A stretch of 61,954 nt of DNA from a virus: positions 1 through 61,954 of the IMG/VR virus record IMGVR_UViG_3300037840_000222; one strand, written 5' to 3'. Made by a program: the position numbers and the translations under genes. Shown piece by piece: positions 8,710 to 16,552 of the stretch (its first letter is position 1; every line of letters begins with the position of its first letter). Under the pieces are notes generated by a model that worked only from the letters and a program-made list of their open reading frames with translations, was not told the DNA's origin and did no database searches.

Positions 8710-8912
8710 AGTCTATTCACACTCCCTCCCAGTCTTTCTATCCACCTCTTGAGATTCCCTAACGGCTGTTTTAAAAACCGTCGGAGAATAGGGGCGGCTT
8801 CTACTATTATACCATCTAACTCTACCACTCCACAAGTGAAGTTTGGTCCTCGGATATAGTACCAGTTAGCCCTTGGTTCCCACATTGGTCTGTTCATAGA
8901 TTGCTTCGCCAT
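8706..8912 (-). CDS. Hypothetical protein (68 aa)
   Basis: MAKQSMNRPMWEPRANWYYIRGPN; overlaps the HNH gene end by 19 bases and the duplicated gene start by 4. No family recognised. Confidence 0.5.
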   Translation of the reverse strand: MAKQSMNRPMWEPRANWYYIRGPNFTCGVVELDGIIVEAAPILRRFLKQPLGNLKRWIERLGGSVNRL

Positions 8913-9433
8913 CTTTTATTGTTAATTATCTTAGAGATGGCCTCTCGCTTGACTCCGTACATGCTCGCCAATTCTCTTTGTAATACACCGCCTTTTGCGT
9001 AAAGACTACGGATATCGTCCGCTATTTTTTGGCTCAAGCTCCCTCTTCCGTGCCTGGAATTATGCTCGGCCCTAGTTAGAGGTTCCATATGATCGGGATT
9101 AACACACCCAGAGTTTTCACACTTATGGTGAATTTCAGCACCATCCGGTATTTTACCTTTTGACCGTTCGTAATAAACTCTGTGAGCTTTTTGAACAGCA
9201 CCATCAATGTTTAGTGATGCGTATCCGGTTCGGCTATCTCGGCATCGTTGCCAATTCCAGCATTCGGTATTGGTGTCTACTATATATTCCACAGAATAAG
9301 GATACTTATGGTGTCCGGATATATACTTTCTAGGTTCACCTTTTACAAATCCATATCTGGAATCCGTCTGAACGGCCAGAGATGTGGCTCGTCCACAACC
9401 GCACATACACAAACCGCCGTTCTCATTATACAT
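8894..9433 (-). CDS. HNH homing endonuclease
   Basis: 179 residues. CMCGCGRATSLAV at the N-terminus, then HHKYP, a central HNH core (AHRVYYERSKGKIPDGAEIHHKC, GCVNPDHMEPLT, AEHNSRHG) and a C-terminal helix-turn-helix (LASMYGVKREAISKIINNKRW). This is the classic layout of phage HNH homing endonucleases with DNA-binding tail. Inserted between two genes whose reading frames are otherwise tightly packed. Confidence 0.85.
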   Translation of the reverse strand: MYNENGGLCMCGCGRATSLAVQTDSRYGFVKGEPRKYISGHHKYPYSVEYIVDTNTECWNWQRCRDSRTGYASLNIDGAVQKAHRVYYERSKGKIPDGAEIHHKCENSGCVNPDHMEPLTRAEHNSRHGRGSLSQKIADDIRSLYAKGGVLQRELASMYGVKREAISKIINNKRWRSNL

Positions 9434-10076
9434 CTAATACTATCGGTTCGTTTCTAATTTTATAGTCTTCCCCGCAAGAGCTAGCGTTTATAAAAGTCGT
9501 TCCATTGAAGTCTTTTATTCCAGCATCTCCGTGCACGTGGCCAAAGCAGTGAATTTTTGGACGGACTTGTAAGGCTCTAGTTAATAGATCGTCACAACCA
9601 ACATGTTCGTATCTACCGTAGGGCCGATCTAAAATTCCTCGCGGGCCTCCGTGTGTCATCAGAACATCTATCCCCTCCGGAATCAAATCCCATTTAGATT
9701 TGATCGGTTCGCCTCTATCTAACATGAAGGCCCACTGTCCGAATGAAGGCGTCCAAGGAGAGCCGTAGATACGAAGACCTTCTAAAGTGATTTCAGAATC
9801 GGTTAGATGATGAAACCCTAGCCCGTTACTGGTGGCGACATACCGTCCCGTTTTCCATCCTGCATAGTAGTCTCGTTCATAATTGAAATCATGATTGCCG
9901 CTTATTAGTACGCGATGGAGGTGAGGCCGGGAGGAAAACCATTCGTGAAAATCAGATTCCTCTTTTCTCCATCCGGAGTTCGTGGAATCTCCACAGTGTA
10001 AAAGAATATCCCCGTCTGGCAGAGCAATCTCCCTATGACGGTTATGGGTATCGGAAATTATTACCAATCGAGGCAT
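9426..10076 (-). CDS. Metallophosphoesterase
   Basis: 216 residues, complete set of calcineurin-like motifs: VIISDTHNRH (D-x-H), LLHCGDSTNSG (G-D), VLISGNHDFNYE (G-N-H-D), LMTHGGPRG and CFGHVHGD (G-H-x-H). Likely a metal-dependent phosphoesterase acting on nucleotides or phosphoproteins; substrate unknown. Downstream overlap with the HNH gene. Confidence 0.85.
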   Translation of the reverse strand: MPRLVIISDTHNRHREIALPDGDILLHCGDSTNSGWRKEESDFHEWFSSRPHLHRVLISGNHDFNYERDYYAGWKTGRYVATSNGLGFHHLTDSEITLEGLRIYGSPWTPSFGQWAFMLDRGEPIKSKWDLIPEGIDVLMTHGGPRGILDRPYGRYEHVGCDDLLTRALQVRPKIHCFGHVHGDAGIKDFNGTTFINASSCGEDYKIRNEPIVLDV

Positions 10077-10298
10077 TTATTTATTCACCACCAAACAAGG
10101 TAGGGTAACATAAACCCCATCTGAATAGACAAGTGTTACTTCTGTGTCTGTTTTACAGGCTATCCGTAATTGTTCTAAGTCGGAACGCAGCATCCATACC
10201 TGAATAAAGACGGCGTCTGTCGACTTCTTAGGTGGGGTCTTTGAGGGAACAGAGAATCCTGTCGTCAGTAGAAACAGTATTAAAAGTAATCGCTTCAC
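10077..10298 (-). CDS. Small secreted or periplasmic protein (73 aa)
   Basis: N-terminal signal-like segment KRLLLILFLLTTGFS followed by a charged region; no clear lipobox. Start overlaps the stop of the upstream gene. Confidence 0.6.
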   Translation of the reverse strand: MKRLLLILFLLTTGFSVPSKTPPKKSTDAVFIQVWMLRSDLEQLRIACKTDTEVTLVYSDGVYVTLPCLVVNK

Positions 10299-11299
10299 AG
10301 TCTCTCCTCTATTAATTCTTTTTCTGCTAGTTGTGCTAGCCTGTGTTGAACAGACGCCTGTGCGTCCTCGTTTGCTCTCTTTAAGAACTCTTCTTGTTTG
10401 ATCTCTTTCTCTTTCGATTCCCTATTGGCTAAAATGATAGTCTTACCTCCACCTTCTGTGAAATCCCTGGTGGCGTATTTAAGAGAGAATTCATCCCTGG
10501 TGGTGATGAAATCTTTATACGCTTTTTCTATCTCTAAAAAAGAGAATTCGGTTAACAGAAGATTCAGAATCTCTCTTTTCTTTCCAGTGAAAGGCTCTCC
10601 ACCAATATGATAAAGAGAAGTACAGAGGGCATCCAGTCCAGGGTCTTCCCTAATCACTTCATGCTTTAAATAAGTATGAGCGACTTTTATAAAGTCTCCT
10701 ACTGGATAATTAGGAGTCAGTGTTTGAGTGTTCGCCCATATTTCGAAAGCAGTAGAAACGGCGGTACCGCCGTACGTTTCTATCAATTCATCTAAACTTC
10801 TCTTGAAGTAACGCTCTGCTTCCGGCCCTCGCCCGAAAGCAGTGTAGCAGTATTCAGGAATCATTTTAAACGGATTAAGCTCTTTCGGTTTAACTGTACC
10901 GAAAATTTTACCGTTCCACCTAGTATTTCCCCCTGCTTTTCCTCTTTGAGAAAGAGATTCCCGTTTCTCTACCAGTTTACTCCAATCCTTACGGAGTCTA
11001 TTTTGGTAATAGACTTCCTGATCCTCTCTATTTTCCTTAGAGAATTTCTCTAAAGGAACAGAACAGTTTTCTTCCCACATTTGCTTATCTTTACATCCAG
11101 CCAATTTCCATAACACATTGGGATCGGTCGGCAAATCAGGTCGGGTAGAGTAGGTCCAAGCATTTGTCAGAAGTCCTTTATATATGTATTTTTCCAGCCA
11201 CGTCATAGTCCTAACATCTATGTCGGACTGAAACGCCTCTTCATCCCATAATTGATAGTCGGCTTTGTCCCTTTCTAAGAACGCCATACCGGAAGCCAT
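10295..11299 (-). CDS. Hypothetical replication-region protein (334 aa)
   Basis: Start at ATG 11299 or 11287 (MAFLERDKADY), both inside the end of the membrane gene. The N-terminal third (SDIDVRTMTWLEKYIYKGLLTNAW, then SLSQRGKAGGNTRW) resembles phage replisome-organiser type proteins that begin with a DUF1376-like domain; low certainty. Helical, charged C-terminus. Confidence 0.6.
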   Translation of the reverse strand: MASGMAFLERDKADYQLWDEEAFQSDIDVRTMTWLEKYIYKGLLTNAWTYSTRPDLPTDPNVLWKLAGCKDKQMWEENCSVPLEKFSKENREDQEVYYQNRLRKDWSKLVEKRESLSQRGKAGGNTRWNGKIFGTVKPKELNPFKMIPEYCYTAFGRGPEAERYFKRSLDELIETYGGTAVSTAFEIWANTQTLTPNYPVGDFIKVAHTYLKHEVIREDPGLDALCTSLYHIGGEPFTGKKREILNLLLTEFSFLEIEKAYKDFITTRDEFSLKYATRDFTEGGGKTIILANRESKEKEIKQEEFLKRANEDAQASVQHRLAQLAEKELIEERL

Positions 11300-11499
11300 C
11301 CATATTTAAGTTTTTCAGAAGCTATATATGTGCAAATAAACCCGACTGGATGAAGTATTGCCCCGATGGTGGCCATCAGAACAGCAAACTGACGATTATT
11401 TTCTTCTGGGAAGAAATGATTAAAATAGCCAAAACAATATCCTTGTATAAAAATCCAGCTTACAATAGCTGCCGCTAAATATATAAATAACCAAATCAT
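11275..11499 (-). CDS. Two-helix membrane protein
   Basis: Start at ATG 11499 (MIWLFIYLAAAIVSW), overlapping the TGA of the exonuclease gene; the frame is open further upstream but without support. Two hydrophobic segments separated by a short acidic loop. Function unknown. Confidence 0.6.
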   Translation of the reverse strand: MIWLFIYLAAAIVSWIFIQGYCFGYFNHFFPEENNRQFAVLMATIGAILHPVGFICTYIASEKLKYGWLPVWRS

Positions 11500-12485
11500 A
11501 AGTTTTCTCCTGTCATATCCTCTAACCAATCATCTTCTTCCATTAATGGAATTTGTTTAAAATTATCCGGTAAAGAGATTGGTAAAACATTTACCGAATA
11601 TCCCGGCCAAGAATCTTCCTCTACACATTTTTTATATACACGAAGTAACCTTCGATATTCCTGACGGCCAACCTCCAACATTTCTTTCGTTGGAAAATAG
11701 AGGGCGCTGGCGTAGGGGATATGTTTCTCCCAGGCTGCGAATACAAATGCCTCAACCGAGTATCCTAGAGCCTCTAATCCGTCTGTATACATCGCGGCCT
11801 GAACGTAATACCGATATTTGCTGACTGATCTTTGAAAGCCGTCAGGACTAGCATCCGTTGTTGATTTTAAGTCTACGATTATCACCCCAGTTGAATCTTT
11901 ATCGATTGGACCGTTTGTCAACCAGTCAATTCGGCCTTTACACGGAACCCCTGTGTCTTTATCTGTCCAAAAAATAGACTGTTCAGCCTGTCCCGTTTTA
12001 AACAGTTCCGATGCGGCCGGGTGTTTTTTTACTCTATGAGTGACAGCTTTACACACTCTCCAGTCGGGAATAGACAGAACTTTTTTTCCATTAATGGAAT
12101 TTTCGTAGATGTCATCCCAAAATTTGTACTTGTCGGACGCCGATTTAATCGCCGTTTTCAGTACCGGCTTGGTTCCGGAGACCGGCAGACCGAGTTCCTT
12201 TGCCGCCCGTTTATAGTCTTCGGCTAGATCGAGCGCTCCCGGATAGTCTTTTATATCTGGCTCGCAGACAAAATCTTTTTCAAACCGCTCCGGTTCTAAG
12301 ATAGAAATGTGGAGGGCGTTCCCTAGCTCTCTTGCGGGCGTTACCTTCTGCGGCCCTCGAAGGGGGTTCAAATAGAATGACCAACAATGAAGCGGACTAA
12401 TAGACAGGGCATCTAAAAGATGCTTTGAAGCCGCTGGAATCGATTCGTATTGTTCGAAGGGAATGGTGTAGATGCCTTCAATCAT
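11496..12485 (-). CDS. PD-(D/E)XK exonuclease (RecB/Cas4-like)
   Basis: 329 residues. RELGNALHISILEPERFEKDF at about residue 50, then the catalytic block CKGRIDWLTNG ... GVIIVDLKSTTDASPDGF (D...D-x-K) and the following helix with YYVQAAMYTDGLE (Q-x-x-x-Y) are the motifs of phage RecB-like exonucleases (PF12684-type). Probably works with the ERF and SSB proteins in recombination or host DNA degradation. Two palindrome copies are in frame: ENSINGKKVL in the middle, QIPLMEED near the C-terminus. Confidence 0.85.
   Translation of the reverse strand: MIEGIYTIPFEQYESIPAASKHLLDALSISPLHCWSFYLNPLRGPQKVTPARELGNALHISILEPERFEKDFVCEPDIKDYPGALDLAEDYKRAAKELGLPVSGTKPVLKTAIKSASDKYKFWDDIYENSINGKKVLSIPDWRVCKAVTHRVKKHPAASELFKTGQAEQSIFWTDKDTGVPCKGRIDWLTNGPIDKDSTGVIIVDLKSTTDASPDGFQRSVSKYRYYVQAAMYTDGLEALGYSVEAFVFAAWEKHIPYASALYFPTKEMLEVGRQEYRRLLRVYKKCVEEDSWPGYSVNVLPISLPDNFKQIPLMEEDDWLEDMTGENL
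11537..11552. repeat. Palindrome copy 5
   Basis: First base C. In frame in the exonuclease (IPLME). Confidence 0.95.
12085..12100. repeat. Palindrome copy 6
   Basis: First base T. In frame in the exonuclease (NSING). Confidence 0.95.
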
Positions 12486-12654
12486 TTACTTCTATACCGT
12501 AGTTTTCTAAATATTTCCGAATTATTTTCACTGCCTCTGGTATCGGATCAAAAATAGTTCTAGACCCGTCTTCATCTTCACTTCCTGGTATCTCGTCCTG
12601 TAAATTTAAATCATGACAGATATCCTCAATTTGCCACATCCGAAGTTTTATCAT
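12478..12654 (-). CDS. Hypothetical acidic protein (58 aa)
   Basis: Start taken at ATG 12654 (MIKLRMWQIEDICHDL), overlapping the upstream TGA (ATGA). Acidic centre, helical ends. Confidence 0.55.
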   Translation of the reverse strand: MIKLRMWQIEDICHDLNLQDEIPGSEDEDGSRTIFDPIPEAVKIIRKYLENYGIEVND

Positions 12655-12932
12655 TCTCCCTCCAGCGGGTCTATGGCTTCCACTATTCGCCATTCTTCGT
12701 ATTCGTATTTCCGTCTCGCGGTTAGAAGTTTCTCGGCATCTATATGGCTGTCTAAAAGTGCCGCGTTGTACCATTCTTTTTGTTTTGTCGGCAATTCATC
12801 GAAGTCATAGACTTGCCATTCAGTTCGGAGATAGTTGAACAGACGAAGAAACGCTGACTGTCTTTTCAACGGAGTAGAGATATCCCATATCATGTCATCT
12901 TGTTTACGATTGCCGTAGATTAGTAGTTGCAT
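12651..12932 (-). CDS. Hypothetical protein (93 aa)
   Basis: Start at ATG 12932 (MQLLIYGNRKQDDM) chosen for its AAGGAAA site five bases upstream; an alternative ATG (12950) is inside the palindrome. Helical and charged, ends AIDPLEGE. Confidence 0.55.
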   Translation of the reverse strand: MQLLIYGNRKQDDMIWDISTPLKRQSAFLRLFNYLRTEWQVYDFDELPTKQKEWYNAALLDSHIDAEKLLTARRKYEYEEWRIVEAIDPLEGE

Positions 12933-12940
12933 TAGTTTCC

Positions 12941-12956
12941 TTTCCATTAATGGAAT
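12941..12956. repeat. Palindrome copy 7
   Basis: First base T. Contains the TAA of the M15-like peptidase gene. Confidence 0.95.
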
Positions 12957-13498
12957 TCTAAATAAGACGCCATCACAGCGATATGAAAACAATAAGGCTC
13001 GACAGCGAACTCGATTACCCCTCTATTCCTCATATCAATTAAATACTTCTTTATCCAGGTTCGTTGTTTTTTATTGTACTCCCGTTTGGCCAGATCAACA
13101 GTGATCCCTGCCGTGTGGGAGGATAGATTTTCAGGAGCGGCGAAGCGGTTTGTTCTCCGCAGTTCCCGTTGCTGTTCTACTGTCCTAACGGCGGAATTAA
13201 CCGTAATAGGGCGTCCAAAAAGATCATAGAAAGTGCTAGCCATATCCTGAATAAAAACTTTAGCCCACGGTCTAACGTATTGTCGGTCTTCTCGAATGTG
13301 AGCAGCCAGTTTAATTTTTTCATCATTGGGAAGCCTCACTAGTTCCCCACTCTGTTCCAATTGGTGGAGTTGATTATTATCTACTATCCTTGGCAGATTT
13401 AGGCTGTCTATTTCCTGGTTTTGTCTAATCATAGAAACAGACGAACCGGGTTTAGGGTGGGGGTGGTGGGCCATCAAGAAGAGTAAGATTAGCCACAT
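12947..13498 (-). CDS. M15-like (DUF5715-type) peptidase
   Basis: 183 residues. N-terminal hydrophobic stretch (MWLILLFLMA) looks like a signal or anchor. Central PITVNSAVRTVEQQ, then NLSSHTAGITVDLAK gives the S-x-H-x(6)-D zinc motif of M15/VanY-like peptidases, with a later CFHIAV His. Could cut peptidoglycan cross-links or assist lysis. The stop TAA lies inside a palindrome copy. Confidence 0.72.
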   Translation of the reverse strand: MWLILLFLMAHHPHPKPGSSVSMIRQNQEIDSLNLPRIVDNNQLHQLEQSGELVRLPNDEKIKLAAHIREDRQYVRPWAKVFIQDMASTFYDLFGRPITVNSAVRTVEQQRELRRTNRFAAPENLSSHTAGITVDLAKREYNKKQRTWIKKYLIDMRNRGVIEFAVEPYCFHIAVMASYLEFH

Positions 13499-13755
13499 CA
13501 GTTTCTCGCTATCGTAACTCGACCGTGTTTGTCTAAAGGCACCCCTATTTTTTTATCTACAAAAAATACTCGTCTGACAACCCCACTTGGTTTGAATTCT
13601 AAAATCGCGGTTTCTGTTAGTGCGTTTTTTGCTACAATGTGTATGCTGTTCCCATATTGCTTTATATGGAAAGTTAAATCGGCTCCCGAATCCTTTACAC
13701 ATGAGAGGCCGAGTTTTAGGTTGATCTTTGGTTTAACGGTTTTTGGTTTGGTCAC
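13498..13755 (-). CDS. Hypothetical protein (85 aa)
   Basis: GTG start overlaps the TGA of the WGR-like gene. Basic N-terminus (TKPKTVKPKINLK), beta-rich body. No family recognised. Confidence 0.55.
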   Translation of the reverse strand: MTKPKTVKPKINLKLGLSCVKDSGADLTFHIKQYGNSIHIVAKNALTETAILEFKPSGVVRRVFFVDKKIGVPLDKHGRVTIARN

Positions 13756-14120
13756 GATACCTCTTCTAAGATAGTTTCTACGGCGACAGCAAGTTTATGC
13801 CAACCGTCTTCCCATAAAACGTTTCCGACGTGTAATCCTGATAATTTCTTAAGTCGTTTAATTAGTTTATCACGATCCGTCTCGATATCTTCGTAGCCTT
13901 TTGCCCGTTTCTCTTCCTCAGTTTTACTGAAAATCTTTGCCGCTTCATAGAAAGTGACCAAGCCTTTAGTCTTATCGACATGAGTGAGGGTGCCGCCTCT
14001 AGGACCGAACTTAGCAGTCACTCGATATCGGTTTTCTTCACATTCCATTATAAGATGGTACTCTTTATCACTCTTATAATCTTCGTAAAATAGATGTATT
14101 TCTTTGTAAACTATACTCAT
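13752..14120 (-). CDS. WGR-domain-like protein
   Basis: 122 residues. KEYHLIMECEENRYRVTAKFGPRGG, then FYEAAKIFSKTEEEKRAKGYED, matches the WGR pattern (strand, R-x-G-R/P-x-G, helix, K-G-Y). The WGR domain is a nucleic-acid-binding module known in PARPs and phage or plasmid proteins. No catalytic domain is attached here. Confidence 0.6.
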   Translation of the reverse strand: MSIVYKEIHLFYEDYKSDKEYHLIMECEENRYRVTAKFGPRGGTLTHVDKTKGLVTFYEAAKIFSKTEEEKRAKGYEDIETDRDKLIKRLKKLSGLHVGNVLWEDGWHKLAVAVETILEEVS

Positions 14121-14128
14121 TTTTCTCC

Positions 14129-14521
14129 TCAGAACGGGATGTCGGAATCTTCAGAATTACCATCGGCTTGTGGACTGGTCTTCTCTTTATTACCGAGCAA
14201 AACTATATCACTGGCGATGACTTCTGTGCGGTATTTCTTTTCGCCAGATTGCTTGTCTTCCCAGGTGGACGTTTGAAGCCGACCTTCTACGTATAGTTTG
14301 TCGCCTTTCTTGACATATTGGCCTAAAATTTCAGCCTGTTTCTGCCATGCGACGACATTATGCCACTCTGTTCGGTCGGCCCATTCGCCGTTGTTTTCTT
14401 TATATCTTTCAGTAGTGGCAATAGTAAATTTCGCTACTGCGGTTCCGCTTTTTGTAAAAGAGACTTCCGGATTTTTCCCCAGATTCCCTAAAATTGTAAC
14501 TCTGTTTACAGATTTAGACAC
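14129..14521 (-). CDS. ssb: Single-stranded DNA-binding protein
   Basis: 130 residues, GTG start. OB fold hallmarks: SVNRVTILGNLGKNPEV, FTIATTERYKENNGEW, TEWHNVVAWQKQAEI, YVKKGDKLYVEGRLQT; acidic tip EDSDIPF at the C-terminus as in bacterial SSB (D-D-I-P-F). Protects single strands and recruits replication and recombination partners such as ERF and the polymerase. Confidence 0.92.
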   Translation of the reverse strand: MSKSVNRVTILGNLGKNPEVSFTKSGTAVAKFTIATTERYKENNGEWADRTEWHNVVAWQKQAEILGQYVKKGDKLYVEGRLQTSTWEDKQSGEKKYRTEVIASDIVLLGNKEKTSPQADGNSEDSDIPF

Positions 14522-14666
14522 TAAAAATCTCTCCTTCTATTCCAGCTTCGTGGGTGGACTGTTCCACCAGATCAGTTAGATCGTCTTCCAGGTTTTGAAT
14601 TGCTTCTTCGACTTCGGGAGTCAACTCATCGCCTTCTATTACAATTTCAAACCTTGCTAGTACCAT
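14514..14666 (-). CDS. Small acidic protein (50 aa)
   Basis: Begins MVLARFEIVIEGDELTPEVEEA. Strong AAAAGGAGG site upstream. Overlaps the SSB start in another frame. Unknown function; co-translated with SSB. Confidence 0.6.
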   Translation of the reverse strand: MVLARFEIVIEGDELTPEVEEAIQNLEDDLTDLVEQSTHEAGIEGEIFSV

Positions 14667-14749
14667 TGTATCCTCCTTTTAGAAATAGAAGCGGGAGTTT
14701 CCTCCCGCTGACGGGGACCGGCTCTTATGGGTGGCCGGTCTGTCCCCCA
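14667..14749 (-). promoter_or_regulatory. Two-hairpin leader before the ssb operon segment
   Basis: On the minus strand a 35-nt hairpin beginning GGGGACAGACCGGCC is followed by GCGGGAG-GAAA-CTCCCGC, then a short pyrimidine stretch and the AAAAGGAGG site. Could be a weak terminator or a translation-control leader. Confidence 0.45.
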
Positions 14750-14842
14750 TTATTGAAACAACAACACTATTATTCGATTGACAATATAGATAAAAGCAAT
14801 CAACTCTACCGCTATTGCAATCTCAACTAATGCGTGTTTCAT
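14750..14842 (-). CDS. Membrane microprotein (30 aa)
   Basis: MKHALVEIAIAVELIAFIYI then VNRIIVLLFQ: one long hydrophobic helix. Lies between the ERF gene and the hairpin leader. Confidence 0.5.
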   Translation of the reverse strand: MKHALVEIAIAVELIAFIYIVNRIIVLLFQ

Positions 14843-14844
14843 GT

Positions 14845-15777
14845 TTATCCTTTAATCAATTCTCCTATCGTTCCTGCCTTAAGAGCGTCTTCTAGAACGG
14901 GGATAATCTCATCAAACTGTTTCTTGGTTATCTGGGTATAGAGACAACCGGCTTTCTTTTGAAGGTATTCTTTCAACAACCGAGAGTCTTGTTTCAGCGC
15001 CTTCAGTCTGGTTCCGTAAGCCGTTTTTTCTAACGGAGTCGGAAGTGGGCTATCCGGTTTAGGTAGATCAGCGTCAGACAAAGGACAGCCGTCAGCATCA
15101 GCATTCGGAACTTGGACTGGTTTTTCCATTAATGGAATTACCGACTTAGTCGGAATTTCCGGTGTAGAGAAATCTTGTTGAGCGAGTCCGACTGGCCTAT
15201 TGGGCAGACCGCCGATAAACTGGCCGCCCTGTCCGAATCGTTTTGGCTGTTCTGACGGCTTATCTTGGTTTACTAATCCATTGCCGTCGTCATCTTCTGT
15301 TGCTAGGTTTAATGCACGAGTCTCGGCGTACCGAGCTAGGTATGTAAATGCAATACCGATTGTCTGGGCATCATACCTGCTCCCACCCTCTTTCAATTTT
15401 TGGTCAGCAGGACAGCCTGAGATAGTCATCTCTATAAACCCACCTGATATGTGGGAGATAAGAGTGACGATACCGGCAGTTCTATCGTTATTTATAAATG
15501 GCGCTTGAAAAATATAAATTCCGGCTTCAGCCAATTGGTCGGCAGTGTTGCCGATAATTTCTGAGATGTCGGCGTACTTTCTATTCTTTCCTTTGGCATC
15601 TTTATAGAATGGATTTTCGGCAGACTTCTTAATTACTCCGAATTTTGGTCTAGCTTCGCACATCGCTTTCGTAACAGCGGCTAACCCTTCCGGGCTTGAC
15701 GCTCTGATGGCGACTGTTGGTTGGAAGCCATCAGGGATTTGTGGTACTTTTTCTAGTTGTATTTCTGGTACTGACAT
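14845..15777 (-). CDS. ERF-family single-strand annealing protein
   Basis: 310 residues. The segment KSAENPFYKDAKGKNRKYADISEI with later GIVTLISHISGGFIEM and AQTIGIAFTYLARYAETRAL (Y-A-R/T-R-Y-A-L/R-x-x-L) is diagnostic of ERF. Pairs complementary single strands in phage recombination, with the nearby SSB and RecB-like exonuclease. A palindrome copy is in frame as IPLMEKPV in the linker to the C-terminal region. Confidence 0.85.
   Translation of the reverse strand: MSVPEIQLEKVPQIPDGFQPTVAIRASSPEGLAAVTKAMCEARPKFGVIKKSAENPFYKDAKGKNRKYADISEIIGNTADQLAEAGIYIFQAPFINNDRTAGIVTLISHISGGFIEMTISGCPADQKLKEGGSRYDAQTIGIAFTYLARYAETRALNLATEDDDGNGLVNQDKPSEQPKRFGQGGQFIGGLPNRPVGLAQQDFSTPEIPTKSVIPLMEKPVQVPNADADGCPLSDADLPKPDSPLPTPLEKTAYGTRLKALKQDSRLLKEYLQKKAGCLYTQITKKQFDEIIPVLEDALKAGTIGELIKG
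15123..15138. repeat. Palindrome copy 8
   Basis: First base T. In frame in the ERF gene (IPLME). Confidence 0.95.
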
Positions 15778-15786
15778 CTATTCCTT

Positions 15787-16552
15787 TCAGATTTGATTTT
15801 TCTTTTTACTATGTTCGTTCCAGTAAAGAGTGTTTGCTTCTCTACACTTCTCACATCGACACTTAAAAACTGTGTAGGTTCTTAGGGTCCCGTGTTTGAG
15901 GTTCTTTGCTTCGTCCGCTAATCTTATGTTTCGTTTTGCCTTTTTAGCGTTAACACTATTCTGTATAGCGGTTTTACTTTTAGGTTTGCCTTTTAGAGCC
16001 TTAGAGATATTCTCTCTATGTTGTGGCGGCTTGGGCAAACGGGCATAAGCTCCTACGGCGAGTTTAGTATTAGGATGGGTTGTCTTTCCAATACACGCTA
16101 ATTGCGCTTTTCTAATAGCTGCCATAGCTTTTTCGCTATGCTTATGTGCTATAGACATATTACGTCGCCATTCTAAGGAAAACTCCGGGCGTTTTATCCC
16201 TTTCCGGCTAACGGACATCTTCTTTCTACTTTCAGTAGAAAAATCAATACCCAGAACGCCTTTACCGCCATCGGTTAAGTTTACCAATCTACATCCTATA
16301 TGGCGAAAGAAAGCTATCCAGAATATTTCTCGCTCATCTAACATTTCGACTGGAATATTTTCCTCTACGATATTTACATCGTACACGCTTCCCTTTTTTC
16401 TTAAGAGAATCTATCCAGTTACGTAGATGTCTATTAGTCGTAGTGGCACTAACATGCGCTAGCGGACGAACCATCCCTCTGGATGATTGCCCTATATACC
16501 TAATTTCTCCGGTATAGGGGTCAGACAATGCGTATATGAGATTGCTAATCAA
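15787..16552 (-). CDS. GIY-YIG homing endonuclease, frameshifted
   Basis: The N-terminal frame from 16552 gives LIYALSDPYTGEIRYIGQSS (GIY-YIG), HLRNWIDSLKKKG; the second frame continues VYDVNIVEENI, then EREIFWIAFFRHIG and DGGKGVLGID with NUMOD-like RKKMSVSRKGI and CRCEKC at the tail. The frames meet at a run of six T (16394-16399, plus strand). Removing one base restores a single 255-residue protein. Sequencing error, recent mutation or slippage are all possible. Confidence 0.75.
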
